A DNA stretch of 50,621 bases from an uncultured Oscillospiraceae bacterium (GCA_944385705.1 CALWYF010000014.1:1-50621), one strand, 5' to 3'; positions 26,308 through 34,515 are shown, counted from the stretch's first letter. Translations and numbers: made by a program. The notes: a model not told the origin generated them from the letters alone.

Positions 26308-27386
26308 GCTACATCGTACCCATAGGACCCTACCATCCCGCATTGGAGGAGCCCATACACGCAAAGCTCTACACCGAGGGGGAAGTCATCAAGGACGCGG
26401 AAGTGTTCGTAGGCTACAACCACCGGGGCATAGAGAAGCTGGCCACCGAGAGAAACGCCATCCAGACCCTGGTGCTGGTGGAGAGAGTGTGCGGGATATG
26501 CTCCCACTCCCACGCCTTCACATATGCCATGTGCGTGGAGACCATAAACGGCCTGGAGGTGCCTAAACGGGGAGAATACATAAGAGTGATCACCGCCGAG
26601 CTGGAGCGGCTCCACTCCCATTTCCTCTGGCTGGGCATTGCCTGTCATATCATAGGCCACGACAGCCTGTTCATGCACATCTGGGACGAGCGGGAGCTGG
26701 TGATGGACCTGCTGGAGAAGATGACCGGCAACCGGGTGAACTACGCCATGGTGACCGTCGGCGGCGCCCGGCGGGACATAAGCGACGAGCTGAGAAAAGA
26801 GATACTCTCCGCCGGAGATAAGCTCAAGTCCGTGCTGGACCGCATCGCCGAGATCGCCACCACCGACAAGACCATAGCCCTGCGCACCAAGGGCGTGGGT
26901 GTGCTCACCAGGGAAGACGCCCTGCGTATGGGCGCCGTAGGTCCCCACGCCAGAGCCTCCGGCGTGGATATCGACGTGCGCCGGGACGCCCCCTATTCCT
27001 CTTATGGAGACTTCAAATTCAAGGTGCCCGTGGTGGACAGCGGCGACGTGTACGCCAGGGTGCTGGTGCGGGTGCTGGAGTGCTATGAGAGTATAGAGAT
27101 AATCCGCCAGGCTTTGGAGATGCTGCCGGAGGGCCCCATAAACCTGGGCAACAAGCTGCCCAAGATAAAGGAGGGCCAGGCGGTCTGCCGCCACGAGGCC
27201 CCCAGAGGCCAGCTGAGCCACATGGTGGTGGGCGACGGCGGCTTCAATAACCACCGGGTAAGCATCCATGTCCCCAGTTACAAGAACACGCCCACGGTGC
27301 CCCACATGCTCAGAGGCAACACCGTGGCGGACGCAGGGCTGATAATCGCCAGTATCGACCCCTGCTTCAGCTGCCTGGACAGATGA
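26304..27386 (+). CDS. [NiFe] hydrogenase large (catalytic) subunit, group 4 Mbh-like
   Basis: A 360-residue catalytic subunit of the NuoD/MbhL/EchE class. Both nickel-ligand pairs are present: RVCGICSHSH (C63, C66) and DPCFSC (C354, C357). That separates it from complex I, which has lost them. The protein ends only three residues after the last cysteine (LDR), with no His/Arg-preceded C-terminal extension to be cleaved, matching the absence of a maturation protease in the cluster. It makes or consumes H2 at the cytoplasmic face. Confidence 0.93.
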   Translation: MSYIVPIGPYHPALEEPIHAKLYTEGEVIKDAEVFVGYNHRGIEKLATERNAIQTLVLVERVCGICSHSHAFTYAMCVETINGLEVPKRGEYIRVITAELERLHSHFLWLGIACHIIGHDSLFMHIWDERELVMDLLEKMTGNRVNYAMVTVGGARRDISDELRKEILSAGDKLKSVLDRIAEIATTDKTIALRTKGVGVLTREDALRMGAVGPHARASGVDIDVRRDAPYSSYGDFKFKVPVVDSGDVYARVLVRVLECYESIEIIRQALEMLPEGPINLGNKLPKIKEGQAVCRHEAPRGQLSHMVVGDGGFNNHRVSIHVPSYKNTPTVPHMLRGNTVADAGLIIASIDPCFSCLDR

Positions 27387-27387
27387 G

Positions 27388-27729
27388 ATGCACGAGCTGG
27401 CGATCACAGAAGCGGTCATTGACCTGATAAACAGAGAGGCCCGGGAAAAAGGCTTCAGCAAGGTGCTGAGCATCAGCCTGCGGGTGGGGGAGTACTCCGG
27501 GATAATCCCGGAGTGTATCAGAGAGTTCTTCCCCATAGCCGCCAGGGACAGTATAGCCCGGGAAGCCCAGCTGGAGATAATCAGCCTGCCCGCCGTATTC
27601 CGCTGCCTCAGCTGCGGATACGAAGGGGCGGTGGACAGAAAGGAAGCCTGCTGCCCCCGGTGCAAGAGCCGGGAGCTGCGCATGAGCTCCGGCCGGGAAT
27701 TCTTTGTTGACAGTCTCAAAGTCGAATAG
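27388..27729 (+). CDS. hypA: Hydrogenase nickel incorporation protein HypA
   Basis: A 113-residue nickel metallochaperone. The N-terminal MHE binds nickel, and a zinc site is formed by CLSC (C73, C76) and CPRC (C89, C92). It delivers nickel to the large subunit, normally with the GTPase HypB, which is not in this window. It lies one base after the large-subunit gene, placed between the catalytic and Mrp-like parts of the operon instead of with hypFCDE. Confidence 0.95.
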   Translation: MHELAITEAVIDLINREAREKGFSKVLSISLRVGEYSGIIPECIREFFPIAARDSIAREAQLEIISLPAVFRCLSCGYEGAVDRKEACCPRCKSRELRMSSGREFFVDSLKVE

Positions 27730-27743
27730 ACAGCGATTATAAA

Positions 27744-27761
27744 GCCGGGCTTTGGCCCGGC
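27744..27761 (+). other. Intercistronic hairpin between hypA and the Mrp-like genes
   Basis: A perfect 7-bp GC stem (GCCGGGC 27744-27750 with GCCCGGC 27755-27761) with a 4-base loop and no T-run. It lies just before the mrpE-like ribosome binding site, in one of the few non-overlapping junctions of the operon, and may mark an mRNA processing or stability boundary. Confidence 0.55.
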
Positions 27762-27782
27762 CATGAAAGGAGTGCTTCCCAC

Positions 27783-28304
27783 TTGCATAAAACTAGCTTT
27801 GCAGGAGTGGCGTCCACCTTCCTGCTGTGCTTCCTCTTCTGGATACTGCTGACCTGGTCGGCGGACGTCCAGGAGCTGGCCACGGGGGCGGTGATCAGCC
27901 TGGCGGTGGCTCTGTTCTCCTCCCGCTTTTTCATCCATGAAAAACCCCTCTGGTTCTTTAACCCGGTGAAGCTGCTCAACGGGATATACTTCTGGCTGTG
28001 CATCTTCCCCGTGGAGCTGATAAAGGCCAATGTGGACGTGGCAAAACGCTGCTTCACCGGCTGCAAAAATGTGAACCCGGGCATCGTGAAGGTGCCGGTA
28101 GAGCTCAAGTCCCTGTACGGCCAGGCCGCCCTGGCCAACGCCATAACCCTCACCCCCGGCACCATCACCATGGAGATCACTGAGGAGGAGGGCCAGACCT
28201 ATTATTACATCCATTGGATAGACGCCAGGCTCCCCGGCGGGGAAGAGGCCGGCGAGGAGATCAAGGGCCGGCTGGAGAGAGGACTCAGGAGGGTTTGGGA
28301 ATGA
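27783..28304 (+). CDS. mrpE: Mrp antiporter subunit E-like (MbhA-like) membrane protein
   Basis: A 173-residue protein with two or three N-terminal membrane helices and a soluble C-terminal domain containing LANAITLTPGTITMEI, the MnhE/MrpE signature. It belongs to the ion-translocating membrane arm of an Mbh-type complex. The only usable start is TTG 27783 behind AAAGGAG with a longish 10-base spacer. Its end overlaps the next gene by 4 bases. Confidence 0.88.
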   Translation: MHKTSFAGVASTFLLCFLFWILLTWSADVQELATGAVISLAVALFSSRFFIHEKPLWFFNPVKLLNGIYFWLCIFPVELIKANVDVAKRCFTGCKNVNPGIVKVPVELKSLYGQAALANAITLTPGTITMEITEEEGQTYYYIHWIDARLPGGEEAGEEIKGRLERGLRRVWE

Positions 28305-28588
28305 AAGACTTGATAATCTTCTCGGTATGTATGGGGCTCATAGCCATGCTGAATATTTACAGGATGATAAAAGGCCCCACAGCGGCGGACAGAATGGTGG
28401 CCGCCGACTGCACCGATATACTTATTTCCCTGGCTATGATGCTCTTCTCCCTGTACAGCGGACGGGGCATCTACCTGGACATTGCGATAATAACCGCCAT
28501 GCTTGGCATCATCAACACCATGCTGGTGGGCAGATATCTGGACAAGGGGAGGTGGCTGTATCATGCTGATACTGAGGATAGCGATTGA
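28301..28588 (+). CDS. mrpF: Mrp antiporter subunit F-like (MbhB-like) membrane protein
   Basis: A 95-residue protein with three membrane helices, matching MnhF/MrpF (IYRMIKGPTAADRMVAADC, then GIYLDIAIITAMLGIINT). It is part of the small-subunit bundle of the sodium/proton-translocating module. ATG 28301 follows AGGAGG at 28287-28292. Confidence 0.9.
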   Translation: MKDLIIFSVCMGLIAMLNIYRMIKGPTAADRMVAADCTDILISLAMMLFSLYSGRGIYLDIAIITAMLGIINTMLVGRYLDKGRWLYHADTEDSD

Positions 28589-28910
28589 CGTCCTTATAGC
28601 CGCGGGCCTTATCTTTGCCTTGGCCGGTACCCTGGGCGTGATGCGGATGCCGGACACCTTCTGCCGCATGCAGGCCAGCACCTGCGTTACTACCTTGGGC
28701 GTGATTGGCGTGGGCCTTGGGGCGCTGCTGTACGCCATATTTATTATGGGCAGCGCCGCTACAGCCGTGAAGGTGCTGGTTATCTGCGGATTGGTGCTGG
28801 TGACGAACCCGGTGGGAGCCCACGCCATTGCCAAGGGTGCCTATCAGGCGGGCATCCGGCCCAAGAAGAGGATGGAGACGGAGGACTACAGGAGGGACTT
28901 TGATGAGTGA
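28563..28910 (+). CDS. mrpG: Mrp antiporter subunit G-like (MbhC-like) membrane protein
   Basis: A 115-residue, three-helix protein of the MnhG/MrpG family, with GTLGVMRMPDTFCRMQAST as family hallmark and LVTNPVGAHAIAKGAY near the end. ATG 28563 follows GGGGAGG and lies 26 bases inside the end of the F subunit gene. Confidence 0.92.
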   Translation: MLILRIAIDVLIAAGLIFALAGTLGVMRMPDTFCRMQASTCVTTLGVIGVGLGALLYAIFIMGSAATAVKVLVICGLVLVTNPVGAHAIAKGAYQAGIRPKKRMETEDYRRDFDE

Positions 28911-29157
28911 GATTATTGTGGTTCTGAATGTACTTATAATACTCGGAATGGTGGTATCCGCCATATTGGCGGCCCATTTTGAAAAGCTCCTCTCCTCGGT
29001 CATCGCCCTGGGAGTGACGGGAATCTTTGCCGCCGCAGAGTTTCTGCTGCTCCACGCCCCGGACGTGGCCATCTCCGAGGCCGCAGTGGGCGCCGCCCTC
29101 AGCCCCCTCATATTCATAGTCACACTGAAAAAAATCCGGGGAGGGGACGACAAATGA
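28903..29157 (+). CDS. MbhD-like subunit (DUF4040)
   Basis: An 84-residue, three-helix protein with SVIALGVTGIFAAAEFLLL and APDVAISEAAVGAAL, the DUF4040 pattern shared by MbhD and by part of the C-terminal region of MrpA. In Mbh it lies in the ion-translocating unit. ATG 28903 has AGGAGGG upstream and overlaps the G subunit gene by 8 bases. Confidence 0.88.
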   Translation: MSEIIVVLNVLIILGMVVSAILAAHFEKLLSSVIALGVTGIFAAAEFLLLHAPDVAISEAAVGAALSPLIFIVTLKKIRGGDDK

Positions 29158-29519
29158 AAAAAACCGTAACTTGGCTCTCCCTCGTAATCTTTCTTGCGGT
29201 GGGAATATACGCCGCCTCTGCCATGGCAGATATGCCAAGGACCTATGAAGGACAGCAGGCTGCCGTGCCGGTGCAGGAACTTCTGGAGGACCCATCCTCC
29301 TACGACGACAGCAGCGCTGACGGCGCTGCCGCCGCCATAGTGCAGCAGAACCTGGAAAAGACCCATGCCATAAACGACGTTACATCCATAGTCTTTGACT
29401 TCCGCGGCTACGACACCATGGGCGAGGCTTTCATCCTCATGACTGCCGTAACCGGAGCTGCCGCAATCCTCTTTACAAAGAAGCAGGGGAAAAAGGAGGC
29501 GGATAAAGATGAAAAATGA
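29154..29519 (+). CDS. MbhE-like subunit
   Basis: A 121-residue protein with an N-terminal membrane helix (about 5-25), an extracytoplasmic middle and a second helix preceded by INDVTSIVFDFRGYDTMGEA, the signature shared by MbhE and the C-terminal end of MrpA. It overlaps its neighbours by 4 bases upstream and 11 downstream, which indicates tightly coupled stoichiometric synthesis. Confidence 0.85.
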   Translation: MKKTVTWLSLVIFLAVGIYAASAMADMPRTYEGQQAAVPVQELLEDPSSYDDSSADGAAAAIVQQNLEKTHAINDVTSIVFDFRGYDTMGEAFILMTAVTGAAAILFTKKQGKKEADKDEK

Positions 29520-29973
29520 GAACATCCGTATAAAGAGAGTCATTCAGCGCTGCGGCTGCGACGCCATTCTGCCCCTGGCGCTGGTGTACATTTTCTATAT
29601 CATACTCCACGGCCACCTCTCCCCCGGCGGAGGCTTCCAGGGCGGCGTGCTCATGGTGGCTACCCTGCTGCTTATCTATCTGGGCCACGGCTACGCCATT
29701 ACTGCCAGAGCCATGCGGCCAAAGCTGCTGAGAAAAGTGGAGGGTCTGGCCCTGGCGGCTTATATCCTCCTGGCCCTGCTGGGCGTGGCCCTGGGCACCC
29801 GCTTCTGCGAAAACGTGTTCTATAGGTACGGGCAGCCGGGAGAACTCTTCAGCACCGGCACTATCTTCCTCATGGGCACAGTGGTGGGCATAGAGGTGCT
29901 CTCCGGCGTCAGCGCCCTGGTGATAAACATGCTGGGAGTGCTGCTGGGCAAAGACGTGGATCACAGGGAATGA
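29509..29973 (+). CDS. mrpB: Mrp antiporter subunit B-like (MbhF-like) membrane protein
   Basis: A 154-residue protein with four membrane helices and the MnhB signature HGHLSPGGGFQGGVLM, followed by GTIFLMGTVVGIEVLSG. It is a component of the sodium/proton-translocating module. The start is ATG 29509, inside the end of the MbhE-like gene. Confidence 0.92.
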   Translation: MKNENIRIKRVIQRCGCDAILPLALVYIFYIILHGHLSPGGGFQGGVLMVATLLLIYLGHGYAITARAMRPKLLRKVEGLALAAYILLALLGVALGTRFCENVFYRYGQPGELFSTGTIFLMGTVVGIEVLSGVSALVINMLGVLLGKDVDHRE

Positions 29974-29984
29974 GGTGAAGATAC

Positions 29985-30335
29985 ATGATACTGCTAAACT
30001 ACATTGCAGCATTCTTCCTTATAGCTCTGGGCATGTATACTATCGTCACAAAGTACAACCTGGTAAAGACCGTTATCGGCCTGTCCATTGCCGACTATGG
30101 GGTGAACCTGCTGCTTATCTCCATAGGCTTTAACCCCGGCGGTACCGCCCCAATCTTTACCTGGTCGGAGCTGGATTACAACAGCTTCTTTGTGGACCCG
30201 GTGCCTCAGGCCCTCACCCTCACCAGCATTGTTATCGGCGCCTGTGTCACCGCCATGTCCCTGGCCCTGGTCATTAAGCTGGAAGAACAGTACGGCACCA
30301 TAGACACCAGGAAGATAAGGAGGCTGAGAGGATGA
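29985..30335 (+). CDS. mrpC: Mrp antiporter subunit C-like (NuoK-type) membrane protein
   Basis: A 116-residue, three-helix protein of the MnhC/NuoK family (GLSIADYGVNLLLISIGF; PVPQALTLTSIVIGACVTA). It bridges the small subunits and the D-type antiporter subunit. It starts at ATG 29985 behind GAGGTGAAG and overlaps the next gene by 4 bases. Confidence 0.92.
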   Translation: MILLNYIAAFFLIALGMYTIVTKYNLVKTVIGLSIADYGVNLLLISIGFNPGGTAPIFTWSELDYNSFFVDPVPQALTLTSIVIGACVTAMSLALVIKLEEQYGTIDTRKIRRLRG

Positions 30336-32248
30336 ATTTACTGGGAAATGTCCTCAGCTATCAGCACTTCCCCATTTACGCAATAATGGTCCTGTTTATG
30401 GGCTCCTTCCTGATTGCTGCCTTTGGGGAAAACCGCAGGGTCCGAAACATCCTGGCCCTGCTGAGCATCACCGCCTCCCTGATCTTTAGCCTCCTGCTCA
30501 TAAATCCGGTAATACTGCGAGGGGAGATAATCGGCTACTGGATGGGTGCAAGGAGCATCGCCGGAGGCTATGCCATAGGCATCGCTCTGGAGGTGGACGC
30601 TCTCAGCCTCTTCTTTGCCCTGCTGGCGGCATGCGCCATATTTGTCTCCGGCGTCTATTCCATCCAGTACATGAGCAGGGACGACAACGAAAAGGAGTAT
30701 TACACCCTGTATCTGCTGCTCTGCGGCGGCGTCATGGGCATGGTGCTCTCCGGAGACTTGTTCAACATGTTCATAATGGTGGAGATACTCACCTTTGCCG
30801 CCGTGGCTCTCACCGCCTTCCGCAACACGGCCAGAGGGGCGGTGGAGGCGGCCTTCAAGTACCTGGTGGTGGGCTGCATGGGCTCCACCTTCATCCTGGT
30901 GGGCACCGCCATGCTCTATGCCCAGACTCACACTCTGAACCTGGCCCAACTGGCTCAGCTGGTGCCGGGAAATATGAACACTGCCACCAAGGCAGCTTTT
31001 GCCCTGCTCTTCGTGGGTTTCGGCACCAAGGCCTTTATTGTGCCCTTCCACCCGCTGGCCGCCGATGCCCACGGCGCCGCTCCGGCCTCAGTCTCCGTAA
31101 TCATCTCCGGCGTGCTCACCAAGTCCGGTATCTACGGCATTATCCGCATCACCTACTTCCTCTTCCAGAGCATGGGCCTGGGGACAATGCAGTTTCTGCT
31201 GGTGTTTATCGGCTCTGTTAGCATGTTCGTATGTGTAACCATGGCTCTGGCCCAGCACGACTTCAAGCGTCTGCTGGCCTTCCACAGCATCTCCCAGATA
31301 GGCTATGTGCTTACTGCCGTGGGTCTTTGCACCGCTTTGGGGCTGTCCGCCGGACTGTATCACGCCATAAACCACACCCTTTTCAAGGGCTTGCTGTTTT
31401 TGGCCGCCGGGGCCGTGCTCCACGAGACCGGCACCACGGACCTGAATAAACTGGGCGGACTGGCAAGAAAAATGCCCCACACCACGGTGCTGTTTCTGAT
31501 AGGGGCCTTATCTATCAGCGGTGTGCCCCCCTTCAACGGCTTTGCTTCCAAATGGCTCATATATCAGGCCACTTATCAAAAGGCGGTGGAGAGCGGGAAC
31601 ATAGGCTTCCTGCTGGTGACGGTGATAGCCCTGATAACCTCGGTGCTTACCCTGGCCTCCTTCGTGAAGGTGAGCCACTCGGTATTCTTCGGACAGCTGC
31701 CGCCGGAACTGGAAAAGGTAAAGGAAGTGTCCTGGGGCATGCGCTTTGCCATGGGTATCTTTGCGCTGCTGTGCATCGTTACCGGGCTCTTCCCCAACCT
31801 GGTAACTACCTACCTCACCGAGCCTGCCGCCGCAGCGGCATTCAGCGTGCAGCGTTACATAGAGGCTATGGGCTTTGACGGCTCTGCTGCCGTTGAGATC
31901 CTGGCGGGGAGCTTCCGGTATGCGGGAGTATGGGAGCCGGTGAGCTGGCTGCTGGTGCTGTGCATAGCCCTGCTGGCCGTGACCATTGCGGCTCTGGCAG
32001 GCAGATATGACAATGTCAGCCTATGCCGCACCGCTGCCGGAGACAGCAAATATCAGCTGTTCTACGGCGGCGAAGAGCAGAGCTTCTCCCAGCTGGGGGG
32101 AGACGACATGTTCTGGGGCTTCAAGCACAACTGGCGGGGCTATTTCAGCTTTATGCACCGCCTCCACAGCGGCATCGTCAACGACTATGCCCTGTGGGCT
32201 GTGGCGGATCTGGCCCTGGTCATGCTCTTCAGCCTGATCGTTTTATGA
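30332..32248 (+). CDS. mrpD: Mrp subunit D-like antiporter subunit with MbhI-like C-terminal extension
   Basis: A 638-residue NuoL/M/N-type antiporter subunit with about 14-15 helices. Key charged motifs are FNMFIMVEILTFAA (TM5 glutamate), GFGTKAFIVPFHPLAADAH (TM7 lysine), AFHSISQIGY and NHTLFKGLLFLAAGA. MrpD and MbhH proteins are about 500 residues; here about 120 extra residues follow, with a GGDDMFWGFKHNWRGYF segment and a final helix. In size and position this fits a fused MbhI, the separate Mbh subunit that ties the antiporter unit to the hydrogenase arm. The fusion reading is inference. Confidence 0.88.
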   Translation: MNLLGNVLSYQHFPIYAIMVLFMGSFLIAAFGENRRVRNILALLSITASLIFSLLLINPVILRGEIIGYWMGARSIAGGYAIGIALEVDALSLFFALLAACAIFVSGVYSIQYMSRDDNEKEYYTLYLLLCGGVMGMVLSGDLFNMFIMVEILTFAAVALTAFRNTARGAVEAAFKYLVVGCMGSTFILVGTAMLYAQTHTLNLAQLAQLVPGNMNTATKAAFALLFVGFGTKAFIVPFHPLAADAHGAAPASVSVIISGVLTKSGIYGIIRITYFLFQSMGLGTMQFLLVFIGSVSMFVCVTMALAQHDFKRLLAFHSISQIGYVLTAVGLCTALGLSAGLYHAINHTLFKGLLFLAAGAVLHETGTTDLNKLGGLARKMPHTTVLFLIGALSISGVPPFNGFASKWLIYQATYQKAVESGNIGFLLVTVIALITSVLTLASFVKVSHSVFFGQLPPELEKVKEVSWGMRFAMGIFALLCIVTGLFPNLVTTYLTEPAAAAAFSVQRYIEAMGFDGSAAVEILAGSFRYAGVWEPVSWLLVLCIALLAVTIAALAGRYDNVSLCRTAAGDSKYQLFYGGEEQSFSQLGGDDMFWGFKHNWRGYFSFMHRLHSGIVNDYALWAVADLALVMLFSLIVL

Positions 32249-32261
32249 GGAGGTGGGACAG

Positions 32262-33233
32262 ATGACAGTTATTTTAGAGGCCCTGCGTTATCTGGGCTAT
32301 GTGCTGGTTTTCCCCGGCTTCCTGTTCTGTTTTCTGGCGGGCATGCTGCTGTGCGGCATAGACAGAAAACTGGTGGCAAAAATGCAGAAACGGGTGGGCC
32401 CGCCTATACTCCAGCCTTTTTACGACTTCTTCAAGCTCTGCGGTAAGGAGACCATAGTCCCCGCAGCCGCTGAACGCATCAGCTTCATGCTTGCCCCTCT
32501 CCTGGGCCTGGCCGCCCTGGTGGTGATACAGCTTTTTATCCCGGTATTCAGCTTTACCGCCTTCTACGGTATGGCGGATATAATCGTTATCCTCTACCTG
32601 CTCCTGATTCCGGCGATATCCATTATAATGGGAGGGGCCGCCTCCGGTTCGCCTTATGCGGGGGTGGGGCTCAGCCGGGAGATGGTGACCATCATCTCCT
32701 GTGAGCTGCCTTTGGTGCTGGTGCTGCTGGCAGTGGCCAAGACCGTGGGGAGCGCCATGGGCACCGGGCTATGCTTCTCTCTCAGCGACATAGCGGAGTA
32801 TCAGGAGATAAACGGCAGCCTTATAACAAGGATAAGCATGCTTCCCGCTGCTGCGGCCATGCTGCTGGTGATACCCGGAGAGACCGGCAGCCATCCCTTT
32901 GACACTGCCGAGGCTGAGACGGAGATATGCGAGGGACTGCTGGCAGAATACAGCGGCGCAGCGCTGGGAGTGTTCAAACTCAGTCACGCCGTAAAGATGC
33001 TCACGCTCAGCTCCCTGTTTGCAGCCCTGTTTCTGGGAGGACTGGGCACCGGGATATTGGTCCTGGACGCTTTGCTGCTGTTTTTGCTGTGCGCCGGGAT
33101 AACGGCGGTGTCCATATCCCTGGTCCACGCCGTCACAGCCAGACTCAAGATAGAGCAGATATTCAAATTTTACTGGACCGTGGTCTCTCTGCCGGCTTTG
33201 CTAAGCCTGGTTCTGGCCTGGTACGGCCTGTAA
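32262..33233 (+). CDS. NuoH-like (MbhM/EchB-type) membrane anchor subunit
   Basis: A 323-residue protein with about eight helices, homologous to NuoH. The quinone-site-like loop KRVGPPILQPFYDFFKL is present, as is the acidic ETGSHPFDTAEAETEICEG motif. It links the hydrogenase arm to the ion-pumping arm and is expected to carry the charged residues that sense redox changes. I choose ATG 32262, placing GAGGAGGTG six bases upstream, over the GTG at 32253 that overlaps the ribosome binding site. Confidence 0.9.
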   Translation: MTVILEALRYLGYVLVFPGFLFCFLAGMLLCGIDRKLVAKMQKRVGPPILQPFYDFFKLCGKETIVPAAAERISFMLAPLLGLAALVVIQLFIPVFSFTAFYGMADIIVILYLLLIPAISIIMGGAASGSPYAGVGLSREMVTIISCELPLVLVLLAVAKTVGSAMGTGLCFSLSDIAEYQEINGSLITRISMLPAAAAMLLVIPGETGSHPFDTAEAETEICEGLLAEYSGAALGVFKLSHAVKMLTLSSLFAALFLGGLGTGILVLDALLLFLLCAGITAVSISLVHAVTARLKIEQIFKFYWTVVSLPALLSLVLAWYGL

Positions 33234-33245
33234 GGAGGGGTGAAG

Positions 33246-33689
33246 ATGTTCAAAAAGCTTATTGAGGAGAGCACAGGCAGATCGCCCTGGCTGTTCCATA
33301 TAAACGCCGGCTCCTGCAACGGCTGCGATATTGAGCTGGTCAGCGTCCTCACTCCCCGCTATGACGCTGAGCGCCTTGGATTCAAACTGGCAGGGTCCCC
33401 GCGCCATGCCGACATTGTGGTGGTAACGGGGCCGGTGACCAAGCAGTCCCTGCCCAGAGTGCTGAGAACCATCTCCCAGGTGCCGGAGCCCCGGTGCATC
33501 GTGACCATGGGCTCCTGCCCCCAGTCGGGCAATGTGTTCAGGGGCAGCTACAGCGTGGCGGGGCCTCTGAGCAAATATGTCCCGGTAGATGTGGACGTAG
33601 CAGGCTGCGCCCCAAAGCCTGAGGCCGTTATTGACGGCCTGGCCCTGGCGGCAAAGATACTGAAAGAGAAAAGAGGGAGGATGAAGTAA
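33246..33689 (+). CDS. [NiFe] hydrogenase small subunit (NuoB-like)
   Basis: A 147-residue NuoB/MbhJ/EchC-type subunit carrying the single proximal [4Fe-4S] cluster next to the NiFe site. Ligands are the pair in SCNGCD (C24, C27), the Cys of MGSCPQSG and the Cys of AGCAPKPE. The short length is normal for group 4 enzymes. ATG 33246 has AAGGAGGGG five bases upstream. The next start codon overlaps the stop by one base. Confidence 0.92.
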   Translation: MFKKLIEESTGRSPWLFHINAGSCNGCDIELVSVLTPRYDAERLGFKLAGSPRHADIVVVTGPVTKQSLPRVLRTISQVPEPRCIVTMGSCPQSGNVFRGSYSVAGPLSKYVPVDVDVAGCAPKPEAVIDGLALAAKILKEKRGRMK

Positions 33690-34327
33690 TGGATTTTCCC
33701 TTTATTAAAGAGGCCATCAGCCAGCTTTTCAGCAAAAGCAGCTGCGCCATGTACCCTGCCGTACCCAGTGAGGCGGCTCCGGGCTACCGGGGCAGGATAG
33801 TCTACCACCCGGAACTCTGTATAGCCTGCGGCATGTGCGAAAGAGTCTGCTCCGGCAACGCCATAAGCCGCAGCGTGGAGCACCTGGAGGATGGACGGGA
33901 CAAAATCACCCTGACTTTCAACCTGGGCTCCTGCACCTTTTGCGCCACCTGCGCCGATTTCTGCACAAAGCATGCCATTGAATTTACCGGGGACTACCAC
34001 ATGGTGGCTACAAAAGAGGAGGATCTGCTGGTCAGGGGAAGCTTTATAAAGGCGGCTCCCAAAAAGAAAGCCCCGGCGGCTGCAAAGCCGGAAAACTGCT
34101 CCGCTCAGGTTCAGACAGAGGCCTCCGGGGTAAAACCCAGGGAGGACGGCAAACCGGTGAACGACCAATCCCGCTGCGTATACTGCACTCTCTGCGCCAA
34201 GAAATGCCCGGCGGAGGCCCTGACTGTGGACAGAACGGCAAAGACCTGGACACTGGACGAGGACAAGTGCGTCTCCTGCGGAACCTGCGCTCAGGTTTGT
34301 CCTAAAAACTGCATCATCATGGGATAA
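33689..34327 (+). CDS. Ferredoxin-like electron-entry subunit with four [4Fe-4S] motifs
   Basis: A 212-residue NuoI/MbhN-like subunit. The first half has two cluster motifs, CIACGMCERVC and CTFCATCADFC, as in NuoI. A Lys/Ala/Pro-rich linker (about residues 122-150) leads to a second two-cluster ferredoxin domain, CVYCTLCAKKC and CVSCGTCAQVC. Ordinary MbhN/NuoI subunits have only the first pair, so the C-terminal module may be a built-in docking or relay ferredoxin feeding electrons toward the NiFe site. It is the last gene of the operon, with a terminator 40 bases downstream. Confidence 0.9.
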   Translation: MDFPFIKEAISQLFSKSSCAMYPAVPSEAAPGYRGRIVYHPELCIACGMCERVCSGNAISRSVEHLEDGRDKITLTFNLGSCTFCATCADFCTKHAIEFTGDYHMVATKEEDLLVRGSFIKAAPKKKAPAAAKPENCSAQVQTEASGVKPREDGKPVNDQSRCVYCTLCAKKCPAEALTVDRTAKTWTLDEDKCVSCGTCAQVCPKNCIIMG

Positions 34328-34366
34328 AAAGGACTGCAGGTCCTTTGCACGCCGGAAAATAAATAC

Positions 34367-34413
34367 AGCAAGAGCTCTTCCTGCCCGGACGGAGGATGAG
34401 CTCTTGCTTTTTT
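34367..34413 (+). terminator. Terminator of the hydrogenase operon
   Basis: A perfect 11-bp stem (AGCAAGAGCTC 34367-34377 with GAGCTCTTGCT 34398-34408), 20-base loop and a T-run, 40 bases after the ferredoxin subunit stop. Confidence 0.88.
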
Positions 34414-34515
34414 ATAAATATTTTCTGCGGGACATGAAAGGAAAAAGACGGAGGGATAAAAAATCCGGGGCGGCAGACAATAATAAAAACTGCTGAAAAA
34501 GGAGAGACGCCCTAC

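Noticed and set aside
26118..28214. Long minus-strand open frame (698 codons) across the hydrogenase genes
   Set aside because: It is antisense to several well-supported overlapping plus-strand genes, has no family features or ribosome binding site, and reflects the GC-rich codon bias. The same holds for the minus-strand frame at 11084-12595.
25909..34327. Respiratory complex I (NADH:quinone oxidoreductase)
   Set aside because: Several subunits are Nuo homologues, but both NiFe ligand pairs are intact in the large subunit, the hyp maturation genes are in the same operon, and there are no NuoE, F or G modules.
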